From Sphingomonas sp. SORGH_AS_0950 (GTDB lineage Bacteria; Pseudomonadota; Alphaproteobacteria; Sphingomonadales; Sphingomonadaceae): a stretch of 64,000 bases of DNA. This document shows positions 26,899 through 38,293 of this stretch, piece by piece. The stretch lies in the NCBI RefSeq assembly GCF_030818415.1, contig NZ_JAUTAE010000001.1, positions 2,094,001 through 2,158,000 on the forward strand, read 5' to 3'. The position numbers and the translations under genes are program-made. The notes beneath the pieces are model-generated. The model saw only the letters and a list, made by a program, of their open reading frames with translations, had not been told where the DNA came from and did no database searches. The stretch's first letter is position 1. Every line of letters starts with the position of its first letter.

Positions 26899-27933
26899 AT
26901 GACGACCGGCGGCCCGCCCCGCATCCTCTATATCGACGACGACGATGCGCTGCGTCGGCTGGTGTCGCGCGCGCTCGGGCGGCATGGCTATGCGGTGTCG
27001 TGCGCGGCATCGGGGGACGAGGGCGTCGCGCTGGCGGCGGCGGGCGATTTCGATCTGGTCGCGGTCGACCATTATATGCCCGGCATGGACGGGCTGGAGA
27101 CGCTGGCCGCGATCACCGCGCTGCCCGATCCGCCGCCGGTCGTCTATGTGACGGGCTCGGACGAGGGGCGGATCGCGGTCGCCGCGTTGAAGGCCGGGGC
27201 GGCCGACTATGTGGTGAAGACGGTCGGCGAGGATTTCTTCGCGCTGCTCGCCGCCAGCTTCGCGCAGGTGCTCGACCGCACCCGGCTGGAACGCGCCAAG
27301 GCCGTGGCCGAGGCCGAACTCCGCGCTTCCAATGCCCGGCTGGAGGCGATGCTAAGCGAGGTCAATCACCGCGTCGCCAATTCGTTGCAGCTGGTGTCCG
27401 CGATGATCGGGTTGCAGAAGGGCAGCCTGACGGATGCGCAGGCGCGCGAGGCGCTGGAGGATACGCAGCGCCGCATCCGGGCGATCGCGCAGGTGCATCG
27501 GCGGCTCTATACCGCCAATGATGTCGATCAGGTCGACCTGCGCGACTATCTGGGCGCGCTGGTCGAGGAACTGGGCGAAAGCTGGTCGCATCATAGCTGC
27601 CCGCGCACTTTGACCCTGTCCGCCGAGCCGATCCGGGTGAAGACCGACCGCGCGGTGTCGATCGGGGTGATCGTGACCGAGCTGGTCACCAATGCCTGCA
27701 AATATGCCTATCCCGACCGCGCGGGCGAGGTGCGCATCTTCCTGAGCCGCGTCGAGCAGGGCTGCGAACTGGTGGTCGAGGATGACGGCTGCGGCATGGC
27801 GGTGGACCAGAAGCCGCAGGGCACCGGGCTGGGCGCCAAGCTGATCCGCGCGATGGCGCAGAGCCTGCAGACGACACTGGATTACGACCTGAACCATGCC
27901 GGGGTCCGGGCGGTGTTGCGGATGGCGGTCTAG
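26899..27933 (+). CDS. Receiver-HisKA_2 hybrid histidine kinase
   Basis: A 344-residue soluble protein with an N-terminal receiver (ILYIDDDDALRRLVSRALG, phospho-Asp in LVAVDHYMPGMDG) joined by a coiled coil (ERAKAVAEAELRASNARLEA) to a HisKA_2/HWE-type kinase: EVNHRVANSLQLVSAMIGLQ is the phospho-histidine region, VTELVTNACKYAYP the N box and DDGCGM the G1 box. It is probably the last step of a relay started by the CHASE3 kinase. ATG 26899 is used, as the longer frame begins at a TTG. Confidence 0.88.
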   Translation: MTTGGPPRILYIDDDDALRRLVSRALGRHGYAVSCAASGDEGVALAAAGDFDLVAVDHYMPGMDGLETLAAITALPDPPPVVYVTGSDEGRIAVAALKAGAADYVVKTVGEDFFALLAASFAQVLDRTRLERAKAVAEAELRASNARLEAMLSEVNHRVANSLQLVSAMIGLQKGSLTDAQAREALEDTQRRIRAIAQVHRRLYTANDVDQVDLRDYLGALVEELGESWSHHSCPRTLTLSAEPIRVKTDRAVSIGVIVTELVTNACKYAYPDRAGEVRIFLSRVEQGCELVVEDDGCGMAVDQKPQGTGLGAKLIRAMAQSLQTTLDYDLNHAGVRAVLRMAV

Positions 27934-27947
27934 CGGGTCCGGCCCTT

Positions 27948-28035
27948 GGCCTTCGACGTCGCTCGGGCTGAACGGAGATTGGATTTCACCGCACCTGTTC
28001 CCCCGCCCCGTTCAGCCTGAGCGCAGTCGAAGGCC
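27948..28035. repeat. Inverted pair of TTCGACNTCGCTC modules
   Basis: A forward module (27948-27977) and its inverted copy (28008-28035) flank 30 bases between the hybrid kinase gene and the convergent methyltransferase gene. Together they could fold into a strong stem and may act as a two-way terminator. Confidence 0.8.
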
Positions 28036-28085
28036 ACGCTCCCCCTCCCCCAATCCGCCGCCAACCCCAGTGCGCGCCGCCCGGT

Positions 28086-28847
28086 TCAGGGCTTGCGGAA
28101 CTTGTAGACGAACTGGTCGGTGCGTCCGCGAATGGCGGGGTCGAAGACGTTCTTGCTATGGTCGTCCTCGGGGTTGCGCAGGACGCGGCTCTCGCCGACG
28201 AAGCGGAAGCCGACCGACTGGACCTGGCGCTTCACATAGTCGGGGTCGATCCGGTGCGTCGTGTTGGTGTCGGCCAGCCCCTTGCCCACCGTATCGGCGT
28301 GATCGATGATGACATAGGTCCCGCCCGACTTGAGCAGCTTGAACACCGCCTGGTCGAAGGCGCGCAGCGCAGGCTCGCCCGCATCCTTGTTGGCGACGTC
28401 ATGGTAATTCTGGACGGTCCAGAACAAATCGACCGGCTTGTCCGAAGCGGGGATGTTCACCGCCTGCACCTGCACGGTGGCGTTGGGCAGGTTCAGCGCC
28501 TGGATCGCGCCCAGCGACTTTTCGGCATAGCGCTGCGCGGCGGCGGGCCAATAGGCATAGACATGCCCCTTCGGCCCGACGATGCCCGACAGGATACGGG
28601 TCCAATAGCCCTTGCCCGGCAGGTAATCGATCACCGTGTCGCCCGGCTTCACGCCCGAGAAAGCGAGAACGGCGGCCGCCTGGCGCCGCGCATCGTCGCC
28701 CGCCTGCTCGGCCCGCGCCGGATCGGCGAGCGCGGCGGTGATGTAGGCCGGGACGGCGGCAGGCTTGGCGGACGCGCCAGGCTTTTGCTGCGCCACCGCG
28801 ACGGTCGTCCCCGCCGCCAGCATCAGTCCCAGTGCGATCGCCTTCAT
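28086..28847 (-). CDS. Exported class I SAM-dependent methyltransferase-like protein
   Basis: A 253-residue protein with a signal peptide (LGLMLAAGTTVAVAQQ). The Rossmann-type methyltransferase domain has VIDYLPGKGYWTRILSGIVG in place of the usual DxGxGxG motif and then VYAYWP and LLKSGGTYVIIDHAD. Sphingomonads often have such periplasmic proteins, and SAM supply outside the cytoplasm is uncertain. AGAGAGCAGG precedes the ATG. The product's substrate is unknown. Confidence 0.78.
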   Translation of the reverse strand: MKAIALGLMLAAGTTVAVAQQKPGASAKPAAVPAYITAALADPARAEQAGDDARRQAAAVLAFSGVKPGDTVIDYLPGKGYWTRILSGIVGPKGHVYAYWPAAAQRYAEKSLGAIQALNLPNATVQVQAVNIPASDKPVDLFWTVQNYHDVANKDAGEPALRAFDQAVFKLLKSGGTYVIIDHADTVGKGLADTNTTHRIDPDYVKRQVQSVGFRFVGESRVLRNPEDDHSKNVFDPAIRGRTDQFVYKFRKP

Positions 28848-28888
28848 GCCTGCTCTCTCCTATGTTCTGATGCCGTCATCCCCCACCG

Positions 28889-28959
28889 CCGTTCAGGCTG
28901 AGCGTAGTCGAAGCCCAAGGGATTCGCGTGGCCTTCGACTTCGCTCAGGCTGAACGGAG
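28889..28959. repeat. Inverted pair of TTCGACTTCGCTCAG modules
   Basis: An inverted-orientation module at 28889-28916 is followed by a forward module at 28930-28959, only 13 bases apart. This is the reverse order of the pair at 27948. They lie between the gyrB stop and the methyltransferase start. Confidence 0.8.
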
Positions 28960-28980
28960 CGGGGGAATGGATAGTCCCGC

Positions 28981-31644
<2,664 letters not shown>

Positions 31645-31662
31645 TCATCCGATGGGAGAGAT

Positions 31663-32046
31663 ATGATGACCGGCAGAACCCTGTTCCTGGCGACGCTGTC
31701 GACGGCCATGGCCGCGCTGCCCGTCGCGGCCCGGCCGATGGGCCGCGACTATCCCGGCTGCGACCTGGCGCAGCAACACCGCCTGCGCGCGCCCACCGGC
31801 GGCAAGAGCCGCGATCCGCGCCAGGCGCATGTCGCGATGCGCGCCAATATCCTGGAGGCGGACATCGGCAATGCCCGCAAGGCGCGCCGTCTGTCGCAGG
31901 CCGAGGCGCAGGCCCTGTGGCACGATGTCGAGCAGGTTCGCCGCGACGCCGATCGCTTCGTGGCCCGACAGGGGTTCCTGAGCGCGGGCGAGACGGCGAG
32001 TCACGACCGCGCGCTCGACAGGGTGGCGGTGAGACTGTGCCAGTGA
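31663..32046 (+). CDS. Small exported alpha-helical protein, unknown function
   Basis: A 127-residue protein with a signal peptide (TLFLATLSTAMAALPVAARP) and a charged helical body, including EADIGNARKARRLSQAEAQAL and FVARQGFLSAGETASHDRALDRV, with a C-terminal Cys that could pair with C in YPGCDL. I do not recognise a named family. A GGGAGAG site precedes a double ATG (31663 or 31666). It is the only plus-strand gene between gyrB and recF. Confidence 0.7.
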   Translation: MMTGRTLFLATLSTAMAALPVAARPMGRDYPGCDLAQQHRLRAPTGGKSRDPRQAHVAMRANILEADIGNARKARRLSQAEAQALWHDVEQVRRDADRFVARQGFLSAGETASHDRALDRVAVRLCQ

Positions 32047-32073
32047 GGTGATGGGCTCTGCGAGACACCTTTG

Positions 32074-32200
32074 CCCTCCCCCATCCCCTCCCGCTTGCGG
32101 GAGGGGTGCGTTGCCGGGCGACGTCCGGTACACGCCGATAGTAGCCCTGCCGTTGAACCGGAGCATGCCCCTCCCGCCAGCGGGAGGGGATAGGGGAGAG
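32074..32200. repeat. CCTCCCGC-ended ~127 bp repeat
   Basis: The left end has CCTCCCGCTTGCGGGAGG and the right end CTCCCGCCAGCGGGAG, both hairpins, with CCCTCCCCCATCCCC and GGATAGGGGAG as outer inverted arms. A second copy lies at 51340-51476. It shares the plan, not the sequence, of the CCTCCCC family. Confidence 0.8.
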
Positions 32201-32246
32201 TTGAGAGACTCCGGCAAATTTGCGGCGGATCGACATTAAGAATCGC

Positions 32247-32463
32247 TTCTTCCCCTCTCCCCTGGACAGGGGAGAGGGTTAGCGGAGCTTGCCAGCCTGC
32301 TGGCTAGCGCAGCTTGGGTGAGGGGTTGAGCGAGCCCAAAGGCTCGCGCGCTCGCCAAGCGAGCGCCCACCCCTCACCCAGCTCCGACTAAGCCTTTGCT
32401 TTCGCAAAGGCCAAGTCTGCGCAACCCTCTCCCCTCTGCGAGGGGCGAGGGAAGGAAAGGCAA
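32247..32463 (-). repeat. ~215 bp dispersed repeat, copy A (downstream of recF)
   Basis: It starts with CTCTCCCCTGGACAGGGGAG and holds hairpins at AGCCTGCTGGCT, GAGCGAGCCCAAAGGCTCGC, CGCTCGCCAAGCGAGCG and CTTTGCTTTCGCAAAG, and it ends near CCCTCTGCGAGGGG. Its end lies 16 bases from the recF stop. The other copies are at 39770, 43388 and 55576, all in the same orientation. With 32047-32246 it accounts for the gap between recF and the plus-strand gene. Confidence 0.92.
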
Positions 32464-32479
32464 TCCTGAATGCCGCCCC

Positions 32480-33523
32480 CTAGAAAACGACCCGCGTCGC
32501 CTCGCCCGGCACATCGGCGAAGAGCGCGGGCTCGGTCCCGGTCATCCATACCTGCCCCCGCCCGGCCAGCCGCTCGAACAGCGCGGCGCGGCGGGACGGG
32601 TCGAGATGCGCCGCCACCTCGTCGAGCAGCAGCACCGGCGGCACCCCGCGCCGCTCGGTGACGAGGTCGGCATGCGCCAGCACGATGCCCAGCAGCAGCG
32701 CCTTCTGCTCGCCGGTCGAACACAGCGCCGCCGCCTGTCCCTTCGCCACATGCGTCACCGCCAGGTCAGCGCGGTGCGGTCCCACCAGCGCCCGCCCCGC
32801 CGCCGCATCGCGCCTGCGGCCCATCGCCAGCGCATGGGCAAAGGCGGCCGGGTCGACCGCCTCCCCCTCCAGCGCCAGCGCGGCGCGCGCGAACACGCTG
32901 TCGGGCACCTCCTCCAGCCGCTGATCGAGCGCCGCAACCGCCGCGACGCGTGCGGCATCGACCGCCGCGCCATGCTCGACCATCCGCGCCTCCAGCGCGC
33001 TCAGCCAGTCGGGATCGACCGGACCGTCGCTGGCGAGCAAGCGGTTGCGCTCGCGCATCGCCGCGTCATAGCGGGTCGCGTGCATCCCATGCGCCGGGGC
33101 CAGCGCCAGCACCAGCCGGTCGAGGAAGCGCCGCCGCTCCGATGCGGGCTCGACGAACAGCCGGTCCATCGCCGGGGTCAGCCACAGGACCGACAGCCAG
33201 TCGGCCAGCGCATTGGCGCTCGTCCCCGCGCCCTGCACCCGCACCACCCGCCGCTCGGGCGAGGAAGCGAGCGCGCCGGTCGCGATCTCGACATCGCCGT
33301 TCAGGGTCGCGGCGACCCCGAACCCGCCCTTGCCCCCCTGCCGCGCCATCGCCGACAGCGCCGCACGACGCAGCCCCCGCCCCGGCGCGAGCAGCGACAC
33401 CGCCTCCAGCACATTGGTCTTGCCCGCGCCATTCTCACCGGTCAGCACGACGAACCCCGCACTGGGGTTCAGCGCGAGGTCGGCATGATTGCGGAAATCG
33501 GTGAGGATCAGGCGGGTGAGCAT
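32480..33523 (-). CDS. recF: DNA replication and repair protein RecF
   Basis: A 347-residue SMC-like ATPase that helps load RecA at gaps. Walker A is GENGAGKTN near residue 30. The ABC-type signature region is around [19 protein letters not shown], and Walker B is [14 protein letters not shown] near 305. The order dnaN, recF, gyrB on one strand is the classic replication cluster, but repeats now separate each pair. Confidence 0.95.
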   Translation of the reverse strand: MLTRLILTDFRNHADLALNPSAGFVVLTGENGAGKTNVLEAVSLLAPGRGLRRAALSAMARQGGKGGFGVAATLNGDVEIATGALASSPERRVVRVQGAGTSANALADWLSVLWLTPAMDRLFVEPASERRRFLDRLVLALAPAHGMHATRYDAAMRERNRLLASDGPVDPDWLSALEARMVEHGAAVDAARVAAVAALDQRLEEVPDSVFARAALALEGEAVDPAAFAHALAMGRRRDAAAGRALVGPHRADLAVTHVAKGQAAALCSTGEQKALLLGIVLAHADLVTERRGVPPVLLLDEVAAHLDPSRRAALFERLAGRGQVWMTGTEPALFADVPGEATRVVF

Positions 33524-33557
33524 TGCATCCGCCTTAGAAGGTATCGGCCTTCATTAC

Positions 33558-33676
33558 ATCCTCCCCTGCAAGGGGAGGGGGACCAGCGAAGCTGGTGGAG
33601 GGGTGTCACCCTCTCGATAGCGGGACACCCCTCCGTCAGGCCTACGGCTTGCCACCTCCCCTTGCAGGGGAGGAAT
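33558..33676. repeat. ~119 bp CCTCCCC-ended repeat between dnaN and recF
   Basis: Same plan as the element at 15749: CCTCCCCTGCAAGGGGAGG at the left, CCTCCCCTTGCAGGGGAGG at the right, and GTGTCACCCTCTCGATAGCG inside. It lies 34 bases upstream of the recF start and 9 bases past the dnaN stop. Confidence 0.9.
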
Positions 33677-33685
33677 AGGGGTGGC

Positions 33686-34801
33686 TTAGACCCGCATCGG
33701 CATCAGCACGTAGAGCGCAGGCGCCTTGTCATTCTCGCGGATCAGGGTCGGCGCGGCGGCATCGGCCAGGTGGACTTCGACCAGATCGCTGTCGATCTGC
33801 GCCAGGATGTCGAGGAGGTAGCGGCTGTTGAAGCCGATCTCGAAGCCCGGCGCGGTATATTCGCCCGGCACCTCTTCCGAGGCGGTGCCGTTTTCGGGGC
33901 TGGTCACCGACAGGGTGATCCGGTCGCGGTCCAGCGCCATCTTCACCGCGCGGGTCTTTTCGGTCGCGATGGTCGAGACGCGGTCGACGCCCTGCATGAA
34001 CGCCTTGGGGTCCAGCTTCAGGATCTTGTCGTTGGCGGTCGGGATGACGCGGCTGTAATCGGGGAAGGTGCCGTCGATCAGCTTGGAGGTCAGGATCGCC
34101 TGGCCCAGGTCGAAGCGGATCTTGGTGCCCGACAGCGACACGCCGACCGAGCCGTCCACCTCGTCGAGCAGCTTGCGCAGCTCGGCGACGCATTTGCGGG
34201 GCACGATCACGTCGGGCATCCCCTCGGCGCCCTGCGGACGCTCGATGGTGACGCGCGCCAGGCGGTGGCCGTCGGTGGCGGCAGCCTTCAGCACGGGTGC
34301 GCCGTTATCCTCGGCGACGTGCAGGAAGATGCCGTTCAGATAATAGCGCGTCTCTTCGGTCGAGATGGCGAAGCGGGTCTTGTCGATGATCTGCTTGAGG
34401 AGTTCGACCGAAAGCTCGAACTGGGTGGGCAGCTCGCCCTCGGCGATGACCGGGAAGTCGTCGCGCGGCAGGGTGCCCAGCGAGAAGCGCGCGCGGCCCG
34501 CCACGATGGTCATGCGCCCTTCGGCGGCGGTCAGCTGGACCTGCGCGCCCTCGGGCAGCTTGCGCGCGATGTCGAACAGCGTGTGCGCCGACACGGTGGT
34601 CGAACCCGGCTGGTCGACGGCGGCGGCGACGCTGTCGTTGATCTGGAGGTCGAGGTCGGTCGCCATCATGCGCAGCTGGCCCTCGGCCGTCGCCTCCAGC
34701 AGCACGTTGGAGAGGATCGGAATCGTGTTCCGCCGCTCCACCACGGACTGGACATGGCTCAATCCCTTGAGCAGCGTTGCGCGTTCGATCGTCGCCTTCA
34801 T
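33686..34801 (-). CDS. dnaN: DNA polymerase III beta sliding clamp
   Basis: A 371-residue clamp built from three similar domains that holds polymerases on DNA. The N-terminus ATIERATLLKGLSHVQSVVE, RRNTIPILSNVLLEA and the end ALYVLMPMRV are characteristic. ATG 34801 is chosen, as upstream codons are not conserved in clamps. A stem-loop lies about 80 bases upstream. Confidence 0.96.
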   Translation of the reverse strand: MKATIERATLLKGLSHVQSVVERRNTIPILSNVLLEATAEGQLRMMATDLDLQINDSVAAAVDQPGSTTVSAHTLFDIARKLPEGAQVQLTAAEGRMTIVAGRARFSLGTLPRDDFPVIAEGELPTQFELSVELLKQIIDKTRFAISTEETRYYLNGIFLHVAEDNGAPVLKAAATDGHRLARVTIERPQGAEGMPDVIVPRKCVAELRKLLDEVDGSVGVSLSGTKIRFDLGQAILTSKLIDGTFPDYSRVIPTANDKILKLDPKAFMQGVDRVSTIATEKTRAVKMALDRDRITLSVTSPENGTASEEVPGEYTAPGFEIGFNSRYLLDILAQIDSDLVEVHLADAAAPTLIRENDKAPALYVLMPMRV

Positions 34802-34879
34802 CTCGAAATCCCCCGCCGGAACGACCGCATGGTCCGATTCCGATAGTGATAAATGGCCTTGGTTCCTACCCGCGAAGAA

Positions 34880-34904
34880 GGGGCCGGAGCAAGGCTCCGA
34901 CCCC
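34880..34904 (-). terminator. Terminator-like stem-loop behind the outer-membrane protein gene
   Basis: GGGGCCGGAGC and GCTCCGACCCC form an 11-base stem with one mismatch around a 3-base loop. Read on the minus strand it is followed by TTCTTC. It lies 48 bases past the outer-membrane protein stop and before dnaN, so it probably separates the two transcripts. Confidence 0.6.
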
Positions 34905-34952
34905 TCCAACATTGGGGTAAAACCACCGTTAATGTGGAAAACCCGCGATCCT

Positions 34953-35561
34953 TTAGAAACGCAGGCCCAGGCCGGCCATCAACTGGTGGCGGTTCGGATT
35001 GATGCCGACGCCGTCCAGCTCGTCATAATGCGAGTAGCGATATTCGCCCTTCACGAAGGTGTTCGGGCTGATCGCATATTCCAGGCCCGCGCCCAGGCGA
35101 TAGCCGCCGACTTCCTGCGAATTGACGGTGGTGACGCCCGCCGTGGTGTAGCGCGCATCGAACTTGGCGTTGGTGTAACCGGCCTTCAGATAGCCCAGCG
35201 CGACCGGCGAGATCACATAGCCGACGCGCGCACCGGCATAGAGATCGCGTCCCGCGCCCAGGCGGAATTCGTCGCCCGCGACGCGGATGCCGTTGCTGCG
35301 CGTATCCGAGCTGCTGCCCGAAATCTCGCCCTCGGCACCCAGGATCACCGGGCCCGCCGGAATGTCATAGCCGATGCCGGCGCCGTAAAGCACGCCGTCG
35401 CTCGAACTCTTGTCCTGTCCCTGGCGGTCGTTCAGGCTGTCATAGCCGATCAGCCCCTCGACGCGGAAACCCGTGAAGGGCTGCGCGGTCTGGGCGGCGG
35501 CGGGGGCCGCGGCGGCGATGGCGGCCGAGGTCGCCAGGGCGGCGAGCATGAGCTTACGCAT
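34953..35561 (-). CDS. Outer-membrane beta-barrel protein (OMP_b-brl/OmpA-like porin family)
   Basis: A 202-residue small barrel. The signal peptide is LAALATSAAIAAAAPAAAQ. Amphipathic strands follow, such as FRVEGLIGYDSL, VLYGAGIGYDIPAG, LYAGARVGYVIS and LGYLKAGYTN, ending with QLMAGLGLRF, where a terminal Phe is the usual barrel end. It is similar to opacity-type surface proteins. Its function is not evident. A terminator-like stem-loop follows. Confidence 0.85.
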   Translation of the reverse strand: MRKLMLAALATSAAIAAAAPAAAQTAQPFTGFRVEGLIGYDSLNDRQGQDKSSSDGVLYGAGIGYDIPAGPVILGAEGEISGSSSDTRSNGIRVAGDEFRLGAGRDLYAGARVGYVISPVALGYLKAGYTNAKFDARYTTAGVTTVNSQEVGGYRLGAGLEYAISPNTFVKGEYRYSHYDELDGVGINPNRHQLMAGLGLRF

Positions 35562-35702
35562 AACTTACTCCGTTACTGTACAGGCCGCCGTTACAGGTGG
35601 CGGTCGCACGCTCAATGACGGGAAACCGCCTGCGTTGCATGAACCTCAGCTAAACAGGAAAAAGCGTTGCATACGCGCAACAGCCACGACAGGGATGCGG
35701 CC

Positions 35703-36362
35703 ATGGCGACCCCCGATGCCCTGCCCGCCCGACGCGGCCGCGACTATATTGCCCGGCATGGCGAAACCGTGTTCAACCGGATCGGACGCATCCAGGGCGA
35801 CCGGGTCGACCTGCACACCCCGCTGACCCGCAAGGGCTTTGCCCAGGCCGAGGCGATCGGCACGATACTGCGCGAACGGCTGGGCGAAGGTCTCGTGGGC
35901 GAAGGTCCCGCGCTGACCCTCTGGTCCTCGCCCGCCGGCCGCGCGTTGCAGACGCTGGCGGTCATCGCCGAGCATCTGGGGCTGGACTGGCACCGGACGC
36001 ATCAGGATGTCCGGCTGATCGAACTGGGGTTCGGCAGCTGGGGCGGCCGCACCCTGGCCGAGCTGACCGCAACCCATGGCCCCGTCGTCCATCCGCATGG
36101 CATGGCGGTGGCCGCCCCCGATGGCGAGACCTATGCGGCGATGGCCGAGCGGCTGGGGCGATGGATGGCCGATACGCAGGACCATGACGGCGATCGCCTG
36201 ATCCTGATGCACGGCCTGTCCAGTCGGGTGCTGCGCGGGCTGCTGCTGGGCCTGGCCAACGACACGCATTGCGGCGTGCCGGTCGCCGAGCGCCTGCCGC
36301 AGGGGTCGATCGTGATGATCGAGCGGGGGCGCGAGACGCTGGTCCACCGGCCTTCGGCATGA
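35703..36362 (+). CDS. Histidine phosphatase (phosphoglycerate-mutase-like) family protein
   Basis: A 219-residue phosphatase with the RHG motif in YIARHGETVFNRIGRIQGD near residue 19, where the His is the phospho-acceptor. A second arginine is in LWSSPAGRALQT and a second His in LILMHGLSSRVLRG near 165. The substrate is unknown. AGGGA precedes the ATG 35703. The stop overlaps the next gene by 4 bases. Confidence 0.9.
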   Translation: MATPDALPARRGRDYIARHGETVFNRIGRIQGDRVDLHTPLTRKGFAQAEAIGTILRERLGEGLVGEGPALTLWSSPAGRALQTLAVIAEHLGLDWHRTHQDVRLIELGFGSWGGRTLAELTATHGPVVHPHGMAVAAPDGETYAAMAERLGRWMADTQDHDGDRLILMHGLSSRVLRGLLLGLANDTHCGVPVAERLPQGSIVMIERGRETLVHRPSA

Positions 36363-36829
36363 GACGGCTGGCGCTGATCCTGCTGCTCGCCGCCGCGCCC
36401 GCCTCCGCGCGCGAGACGATCGGCATCTACAAGGGCTGGGGCGCGTTTCGCGATCCGGGCCGCTGCTATGCCATCGCCCGGCCGGTGCTGGCCAACGGGC
36501 GGACGGGGGGTTTCGCCAGCGTCGGCACCTGGCCCGCCAAGCGCCTCCGCGCCTCCTTCGCGCTGCGCCTCAGCCTGCCGCGCGACCGCGAGACGCCGGT
36601 GACGCTGTCGATCGGCGAGCGGCGCTTTCCGCTGGTCGGCACCGACCGGCTGCTCTGGGCGCCCGATGCCGCGACCGACCATGCGCTGGTCATGGCGATG
36701 CGGTCGGGGCGCAGCATGAGCGTCTCGGCGGTCGATCCCGGCCGCCGCCCCTTTGCCGACACCTATGCGCTGGCGGGCGCGGCGGCGGCGATCGATGCCG
36801 CGACTCTGTCCTGCGTGATGCGTCCTTAG
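36359..36829 (+). CDS. Small exported protein, possibly invasion-associated locus B-like
   Basis: A 156-residue exported protein with signal peptide (LALILLLAAAPASA). The body starts IGIYKGWGAFRDPGRCYAIARP, and VTLSIGERRFPLVG and a second Cys (TLSCVM) follow. This fits the compact disulfide-bonded IalB-like fold, but the match is by eye and weak. The ATG overlaps the stop of the phosphatase gene, so the two are co-translated, and rlmN follows at once. Confidence 0.7.
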   Translation: MRRLALILLLAAAPASARETIGIYKGWGAFRDPGRCYAIARPVLANGRTGGFASVGTWPAKRLRASFALRLSLPRDRETPVTLSIGERRFPLVGTDRLLWAPDAATDHALVMAMRSGRSMSVSAVDPGRRPFADTYALAGAAAAIDAATLSCVMRP

Positions 36830-36892
36830 CCATCCATCGGGCGCGTCCTCGTACCAGTGGAAATGGATGCGATTTTGCGCTATGGCCACGCG

Positions 36893-38101
36893 ATGCAGAC
36901 AGTTTCGGCCGCCCCCATGCCCATCCCCGGGCACATCGATCCCGTGCCCGTGCCGCGCGGCGTGCAACCGCGCCCCGATGGCCGAGTCGACCTGATCGGG
37001 CTGACCAAGGACCAGTTGCGCGAGGCGCTGCTGTCCGGCGGCATGGAACTGAAACAGGCCAAGCTGCGCTCCAAGCAGATCTGGCACTGGCTCTACAATC
37101 GCGGCGCGACCCGCTTCGCCGACATGACCGACATCGCCAAGGCGCAGCATCCCTGGCTGGAGGAACGCTTCGTCATCGGCCGTCCCGACGTGGTCGAGGC
37201 GCAGGTGTCGAGCGACGGCACGCGCAAATGGCTGCTCCGTTCGCCCGACGGGCAGGATTACGAGATGGTGTTCATCCCCGACGCGGATCGGGGTACGCTG
37301 TGCGTGTCGAGCCAGGTCGGCTGCACGCTGAACTGCCGTTTCTGTCACACCGGCACGATGCGCCTGGTGCGCAACCTGACCGCGGGCGAGATCGTCGGGC
37401 AGGTGATGCTGGCGCGCGACTCGCTGGGCGAATGGCCCAGCCAGCCCGAGGGGCGGATGCTGACCAACATCGTCATGATGGGCATGGGCGAGCCGCTCTA
37501 TAATTTCGATGCGGTACGCGATGCGCTGAAGCTGGTGATGGATGGCGACGGTCTCGCGCTCTCCAAGCGTCGCATCACCCTGTCGACCAGCGGCGTCGTC
37601 CCGATGATGGCGCGCGCGGGCGAAGAGATCGGCGTGAACCTGGCCGTCTCGCTCCACGCCGTGACCAAGGACGTGCGCGACGAGATCGTGCCGCTGAACA
37701 AGAAATACGGCATCGAGGAACTGCTTCAGGCGTGTGCCGACTATCCGGGCGCCAACAACGCCCGGCGTATCACCTTCGAATATGTGATGCTGAAGGACAA
37801 GAACGACTCGGACGCCGATGCGCACGAGCTGGTCCGGTTGCTGCGCCACTATAAGCTGCCCGCCAAGGTGAACCTGATCCCGTTCAACCCCTGGCCCGGC
37901 GCCGATTACGAATGCTCGACCCCGGAGCGGATCCGCCGCTTCTCCGACATCGTGTTCGAGGGCGGCATCTCGGCGCCGGTGCGCACCCCGCGCGGGCGCG
38001 ACATCGACGCCGCCTGCGGCCAGCTGAAGACCGCCGCCGAGAAGAAGAGCCGCGCACAGCTCGACCGCGAGGCGGAAGAGAAGTTCGCGGCTTTGGGCTG
38101 A
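36893..38101 (+). CDS. rlmN: 23S rRNA / tRNA adenine-C2 methyltransferase RlmN
   Basis: A 402-residue radical-SAM enzyme that methylates C2 of A2503 in 23S rRNA. The 4Fe-4S ligands are in CTLNCRFC, with [15 protein letters not shown] shown. [16 protein letters not shown] and [20 protein letters not shown] are typical, and the second catalytic cysteine is in the C-terminal [15 protein letters not shown] 36893 is used, and an in-frame start lies at 36857. Confidence 0.95.
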   Translation: MQTVSAAPMPIPGHIDPVPVPRGVQPRPDGRVDLIGLTKDQLREALLSGGMELKQAKLRSKQIWHWLYNRGATRFADMTDIAKAQHPWLEERFVIGRPDVVEAQVSSDGTRKWLLRSPDGQDYEMVFIPDADRGTLCVSSQVGCTLNCRFCHTGTMRLVRNLTAGEIVGQVMLARDSLGEWPSQPEGRMLTNIVMMGMGEPLYNFDAVRDALKLVMDGDGLALSKRRITLSTSGVVPMMARAGEEIGVNLAVSLHAVTKDVRDEIVPLNKKYGIEELLQACADYPGANNARRITFEYVMLKDKNDSDADAHELVRLLRHYKLPAKVNLIPFNPWPGADYECSTPERIRRFSDIVFEGGISAPVRTPRGRDIDAACGQLKTAAEKKSRAQLDREAEEKFAALG

Positions 38102-38105
38102 TCTT

Positions 38106-38226
38106 TTCCTCCCCTGCAAGGGGAGGTGGCAGGCCGAAGGCCTGACGGAGGGGTGTCCCGCTCTCGATAGGATGACACCCCTCCACCATGCTGCGCATGG
38201 TCCCCCTCCCCTTGCAGGGGAGGAAT
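38106..38226. repeat. ~121 bp CCTCCCC-ended repeat behind rlmN
   Basis: CCTCCCCTGCAAGGGGAGG at the left and CCTCCCCTTGCAGGGGAGG at the right, with GGGGTGTCCCGCTCTCGATA and GACACCCCTCC inside. It begins 5 bases past the rlmN stop. Confidence 0.9.
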
Positions 38227-38293
38227 GCTCAAGTGCTTGCCGCCCGCCCTCGGTTGAGGCACGGAAGCCCCGCACCATGCGTTACCCGCCCCG

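Noticed and set aside
32396..34846. An 816-codon plus-strand frame across recF and dnaN
   Set aside because: It is antisense to two certain genes, starts in repeat copy A and has no domain that I recognise.
36131..38278. A 715-codon minus-strand frame across rlmN
   Set aside because: It is antisense to rlmN, crosses a repeat, and lacks any family features.
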